From positions 1 to 8,541 of the forward strand of contig WAQG01000102.1 in NCBI GenBank assembly GCA_015520395.1: a stretch of 8,541 bases of DNA, read 5' to 3'. Below the pieces are notes generated by a model. The model ran no database searches. It saw only the letters and a program-made list of their open reading frames with translations, and was not told the DNA's origin. Positions within the stretch are counted from its first letter, which is position 1, and every line of letters starts with the position of its first letter. Shown here piece after piece: positions 5,810 through 8,541 of the stretch. Source of the DNA: Candidatus Geoarchaeota archaeon. GTDB lineage: Archaea; Thermoproteota; Thermoprotei; Gearchaeales; WAQG01. Both the position numbers and the translations under genes were made by a program.

Positions 5810-6415
5810 ATGTTGATGGTGGATGAAGCGATGAGATTGAGCAGAGCCATAGCTGAGGAGCGTCTCGACCTGAAGGTCGCAGACGTTATGAGCAGAAGTG
5901 TGATAGTTGTTGATCCCCAGGCTCCTATTAGGCAGGTTGCGGAGATGATGGCTAAGAAGGGTTTAAGTGAGATACTTATAGCTGAGGATGGAAGGCTTAT
6001 AGGAATAGTGACGGAGAGGGATTTGGTTGCTCGGGTGCTGGCGAAGGGGCTGGACCCGGAGTTGACTGTGGTGAAGGATGTTATGAGCTCGCCTGTGATA
6101 AGCATAAGGCCGGACGCCAGCATATATGAGGCTATCCGATTGATGAGGAGCAAGGCCATAAAGCGCCTGGTGGTTCTGAACCATGGAGGCAAGATAGTTG
6201 GCGTCATCACGCAGAGCGATATAATAAACGTTGCTCCCATGATAATAGACCTTCTCTCCGAGATGTCCACCGTTGAAAGTCCCTACATGTACGGCACTGT
6301 GGCTGGCTACTGCGACAGGTGCGGTGAGTGGTCCGATCATTTGGTCGAGGTTGATGGCATGCTCCTTTGCGAGAATTGCCGACTTGAGTATTTGAGGGGA
6401 GGGGGAGAAGAATAA
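5810..6415 (+). CDS. CBS-pair protein with C-terminal zinc ribbon
   Basis: This 201-residue protein has one CBS pair (Bateman module), CBS1 at about 22-78 and CBS2 at about 88-142. Each has the usual strand-helix pattern ending in GIVTERD (65-71) or GVITQSD (131-137). CBS pairs bind adenosine-containing ligands such as AMP, ATP, SAM or NAD and act as sensor domains. After a linker (143-165) comes a zinc-ribbon-like knuckle pair: Cys168, Cys171 and Cys187, Cys190 in CDRCG and CENCR. CBS plus zinc ribbon is a known archaeal architecture, possibly linking ligand sensing to nucleic acid or protein binding; the target is unknown. ATG 5810, 5816 and 5828 are all in frame and all lie before CBS1. 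It heads a run of four CBS genes and follows rqcH by 23 bases. Confidence 0.9.
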   Translation: MLMVDEAMRLSRAIAEERLDLKVADVMSRSVIVVDPQAPIRQVAEMMAKKGLSEILIAEDGRLIGIVTERDLVARVLAKGLDPELTVVKDVMSSPVISIRPDASIYEAIRLMRSKAIKRLVVLNHGGKIVGVITQSDIINVAPMIIDLLSEMSTVESPYMYGTVAGYCDRCGEWSDHLVEVDGMLLCENCRLEYLRGGGEE

Positions 6416-6451
6416 ATAGATTCCTCAAGCATTAAACATATTGGAAGAAGG

Positions 6452-6466
6452 TTGTTTATAGGTGGG
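6452..6466 (+). promoter_or_regulatory. Possible promoter and RBS-like bases of the second CBS gene
   Basis: In the 58-base gap after the zinc-ribbon gene, TTTATA (6455-6460) could be a TATA box giving a start near 6483, where a GTG codon lies in frame. GGTGGG at 6461-6466, about 7 bases before TTG 6474, could instead serve as a Shine-Dalgarno. The two signals argue for different start codons, so the N-terminus is uncertain by three residues. Confidence 0.3.
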
Positions 6467-6473
6467 TTAGGCC

Positions 6474-7262
6474 TTGGTGTTAGTGAAAGACCTATATAAT
6501 GATCTAATTAGACCTATCCAGCAGGACGAGCTAGCTACCAAAGCACGTGCAATACTTAGGCGAGTCAGGATGCTCCCTGTTGTTGATGAGAGGGGGAAGC
6601 TGGTAGGGGTTGTGTATCGGCGATCCCTCATAGGGGCTGTTGCAACTCGGAGCGCCCTCCTCGTTAGACACATAATGGAGAATGTAAAGGTGGTTACCCA
6701 CCCGTATGAGGAGGCTGAAGTTACAGTTAGAAACATGCTGAGGGTCGATGAGTGGTATGCCCCGGTCGTCCGCTCCCCAACAGACTATACCTACCTTGGC
6801 CTCTTCGGCCTCGAACACATCATTGAAGAATACCTGAAGAGGGGAGGGCCGGAGCTGAACACGCCCCTCGAGGAAATAATGACGAGGGACGTTGAGGCCG
6901 TTCTTTACAGCGAGCCGATCACCAAGATATGGAGGAAGATGATTGAGAAGTCGTACTCAGGAATACCGGTGGTCGATGAGAAGGGCAGGCTAGTTGGACT
7001 CGTCACGATGCTCGATCTCCTCATGTCCCGGGCCCCAGACCTGCACAGGATACTTGGAAGAATTCATGTCAGTTACGCTCCGGAGGTCTCAAGGATAATG
7101 AATAAGAATGTCATCGTTGCTAAACCCTACACAACTGTTGGGGAGGCTGCTCACTACATGTTATCACTGGAAATAGGGAGGCTGCCTGTCGTAGATGACA
7201 ACGATGTTTTATTGGGAATAGTTGATAGGGAGGATATTGTTAGGCATCTGGTGGGGGTGTAG
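6474..7262 (+). CDS. Four-CBS-domain protein
   Basis: This 262-residue protein consists only of CBS motifs, about 4-58, 65-120, 131-185 and 205-261, forming two Bateman modules and no catalytic domain. Repeating landmarks are LPVVDERGKLVGVVYRRS (34-51), IPVVDEKGRLVGLV (164-177) and LPVVDDNDVLLGIVDRED (237-254). The second motif is the most diverged (YAPVVRSPTDYTYLGLFG, 95-112). Such stand-alone four-CBS proteins, common in Archaea, are thought to bind adenine nucleotides or SAM and to regulate partners, but the ligand and partner cannot be read from sequence. The annotated TTG 6474 is the most upstream start; GTG 6477 and 6483 are also possible and would remove up to three residues. The next CBS gene starts three bases after its stop, so the two are surely co-transcribed. 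Confidence 0.9.
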   Translation: MVLVKDLYNDLIRPIQQDELATKARAILRRVRMLPVVDERGKLVGVVYRRSLIGAVATRSALLVRHIMENVKVVTHPYEEAEVTVRNMLRVDEWYAPVVRSPTDYTYLGLFGLEHIIEEYLKRGGPELNTPLEEIMTRDVEAVLYSEPITKIWRKMIEKSYSGIPVVDEKGRLVGLVTMLDLLMSRAPDLHRILGRIHVSYAPEVSRIMNKNVIVAKPYTTVGEAAHYMLSLEIGRLPVVDDNDVLLGIVDREDIVRHLVGV

Positions 7263-7265
7263 TGG

Positions 7266-8183
7266 TTGGCCTACAAGCCTAAGAGGGATAGGCCCAGGTT
7301 CCTGATGCGCGGCGGCCCATCATCATTCCCTACAAGGCCGGCCTCCAGGGAGAGTGAACTTCTCTTAGTGGCTTTAAGGGATCCGCCCGTGGCAACCGTC
7401 ACAACGCCACTTGAGAAGGCGGTCGGCTACATGGTTGGGGGTGATATTAGGAGGTTGCCGATAGTCCGTCCATCCAGCCTCGAGCTTATAGGCGAGCTCC
7501 CGCTAATGCATGTGGTTGACTACCTCGGAGGAGGTGAGCGATCAAAGATAATCGCTATTAAGCATGGTGGCAACTACTATAGGGCTCTCAGGGAGCCTGT
7601 TGGAACCTTGATGAAGAAGAACCCTGTCCACGTGGACATGTATGAGAAGATCGACAAGGCCATCGAACTCATGGCGAGAACAGGCGTTGGCACGCTGATC
7701 ATAGTTGACGAGGAAGGGAGGGTCAGGGGTATATTTACTGAGCGCCACGTCCTAAGGCTGAGTATTGGCAAGCTCATGGACGTTTATGTCAGTGACATCA
7801 TGACCCCTAAAGTCATAACTGCGAGGCCTGACTCGACCATAGCGGAGGCCTGCAGGATAATGGTTACGAATGGGTTTAGGCGGCTGCCGATAGTTGATGA
7901 TGGTCAGCTGGTCGGCATATTCACGGCGATGGGATTCCTGAGGTTTATAGCTGAGAAGGAGGTGTATAGGGCTCTGGTGACGGGGAGGGCCGAAGAGGTC
8001 TTCTCTACTCCACTGTCAAGGATTATGAAAACTGAGGTAGTGACGACAACCCCGTATTCCAGGGCGCCTGATGCGGCACAGCTAATGGTTGAAAAGGGGG
8101 TCGGCTGTCTCCCGGTTGTTGAGGATGGCCGTCTCGTTGGGATAGTTACGGAGAGGGATTTCCTTAGGTTAAGTATAAGTTGA
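7266..8183 (+). CDS. Four-CBS-domain protein with basic N-terminal tail
   Basis: This 305-residue protein has four CBS motifs at about 35-88, 112-165, 174-230 and 249-303. They contain MVGGDIRRLPIV (56-67), TLIIVDEEGRVRGIFTERH (143-161), FRRLPIVDDGQLVGIFT (204-220) and CLPVVEDGRLVGIVTERD (281-298). The last three end with the canonical G-I/V-F/V-T turn associated with ribose or phosphate contacts in CBS sites, and CBS1 is the most degenerate. A basic, proline- and arginine-rich tail of about 30 residues (KPKRDRPRF) precedes the first domain and may contact nucleic acid or a partner. The start is TTG 7266, three bases after the preceding stop; ATG 7305 would remove most of the tail. GGTGGGGGTG just upstream could act as a ribosome binding site. 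No enzymatic domain is present. Confidence 0.88.
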   Translation: MAYKPKRDRPRFLMRGGPSSFPTRPASRESELLLVALRDPPVATVTTPLEKAVGYMVGGDIRRLPIVRPSSLELIGELPLMHVVDYLGGGERSKIIAIKHGGNYYRALREPVGTLMKKNPVHVDMYEKIDKAIELMARTGVGTLIIVDEEGRVRGIFTERHVLRLSIGKLMDVYVSDIMTPKVITARPDSTIAEACRIMVTNGFRRLPIVDDGQLVGIFTAMGFLRFIAEKEVYRALVTGRAEEVFSTPLSRIMKTEVVTTTPYSRAPDAAQLMVEKGVGCLPVVEDGRLVGIVTERDFLRLSIS

Positions 8184-8190
8184 GGATTAG

Positions 8191-8202
8191 GGAGGTTTAT
8201 GG
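8191..8202 (+). promoter_or_regulatory. Possible promoter of the fourth CBS gene
   Basis: GGAGGTTTATGG lies in the 35-base gap between the third and fourth CBS genes. TTTAT is about 20-24 bases before ATG 8219, which would suit a leaderless transcript. GGAGGT is too far upstream of the ATG (about 23 bases) to be its Shine-Dalgarno. Confidence 0.3.
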
Positions 8203-8218
8203 TGTGGGTGGATAAATT

Positions 8219-8541
8219 ATGTTTGGAAAAGTCCCCGCGATGAAATATGCTTCTAAAGAAGTTTTCGCCGTAAGCCCCAACGACAATATGATGTATGTAA
8301 GGAACATATTTATGAGGCGTGGGATCTCCAGGGTGGTAGTTATTGACGAAGACACACGGCCACTCGGGGTTGTGAGTATAAGGGATCTGCTTGAGGTTAT
8401 GAGGGAGCTGGAGGATAGGTATGGTGGCAGGGACTTAGACGAGATAACGGTAGAAGAGGCGATGGCGAAGAACCCTGTGACTATTGAGGAGGATGCTAGT
8501 GTGAAGGAGGCCTGTGCCATAATGGCTGGGAGGAACATAGG
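8219..8541 (+). CDS. CBS-domain protein, 3' end beyond the window
   Basis: An open frame begins at ATG 8219, just after an in-frame TAA at 8213-8215, and stays open for 107 full codons to the window edge. The visible part holds one complete CBS motif (about 6-62), including GISRVVVIDEDTRPLGVVSI (35-54). The first half of a second follows from about 77 (VEEAMAKNPVTIEEDASV), with a short charged linker (ELEDRYGGRD, 63-72) between them. It is the fourth consecutive CBS gene on this strand. Total length, number of further CBS motifs and any C-terminal effector domain are not visible. Confidence 0.85.
   Translation, partial: MFGKVPAMKYASKEVFAVSPNDNMMYVRNIFMRRGISRVVVIDEDTRPLGVVSIRDLLEVMRELEDRYGGRDLDEITVEEAMAKNPVTIEEDASVKEACAIMAGRNI

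Noticed and set aside
5963..6428. Long minus-strand open frames opposite the first CBS gene.
   Set aside because: They lie antisense to a clear CBS-zinc ribbon protein and have no recognisable domain or low-complexity-free composition; they are shadows of high-GC codon usage.

Overview
The window looks like a compact archaeal chromosome segment, most likely from a thermophilic Thermoproteota (crenarchaeal) lineage. It carries a RadA recombinase, a short RadA/RadB-type paralog, an archaeal RqcH/NFACT protein, an EMC6-like membrane protein, DUF131 membrane proteins and a battery of CBS-domain proteins. Genes use ATG, GTG and TTG starts, arginine is mostly AGG/AGA, intergenic gaps are very small, and TATA-like boxes sit about 25-30 bases before several starts, suggesting leaderless or short-leader mRNAs. 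The exact genus cannot be read from the window.

Layout: 1-150 is the radA upstream region. radA (151-1107, +) converges on a three-gene minus-strand operon (2339 down to 1109) that encodes a sugar-phosphate nucleotidyltransferase followed by two DUF131 small membrane proteins, all joined by 4-base stop/start overlaps. A 61-base divergent promoter region (2340-2400) separates this operon from a plus-strand pair: a RadA paralog without the N-terminal helix-hairpin-helix domain (2401-3141) and a coupled helical protein of unknown function (3138-3521). An EMC6-like membrane protein (3840-3508, -) overlaps the unknown gene tail to tail and overlaps the start of rqcH (3831-5786, +). From 5810 to the right edge there are four consecutive plus-strand CBS-domain genes with 2, 4, 4 and at least 2 CBS motifs; the first ends in a zinc ribbon and the last runs off the window.

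The most striking signal is a 102-base stretch (489-590) of radA that recurs without a mismatch in the paralog (2529-2630), while the flanks match at only about half of positions. It covers the Walker A loop through the codons just before the catalytic glutamate. This looks like a recent in-frame gene conversion (probably radA to paralog), or else an assembly error that should be excluded.

Functional themes are homologous recombination (RadA, its paralog, perhaps the coupled small protein), nascent-chain handling (RqcH, EMC6-like), sugar-nucleotide supply linked to membrane proteins, and ligand sensing by CBS proteins, with no obvious enzyme partner for the CBS genes in view. No tRNA, rRNA, CRISPR, insertion sequence or integrase was seen.
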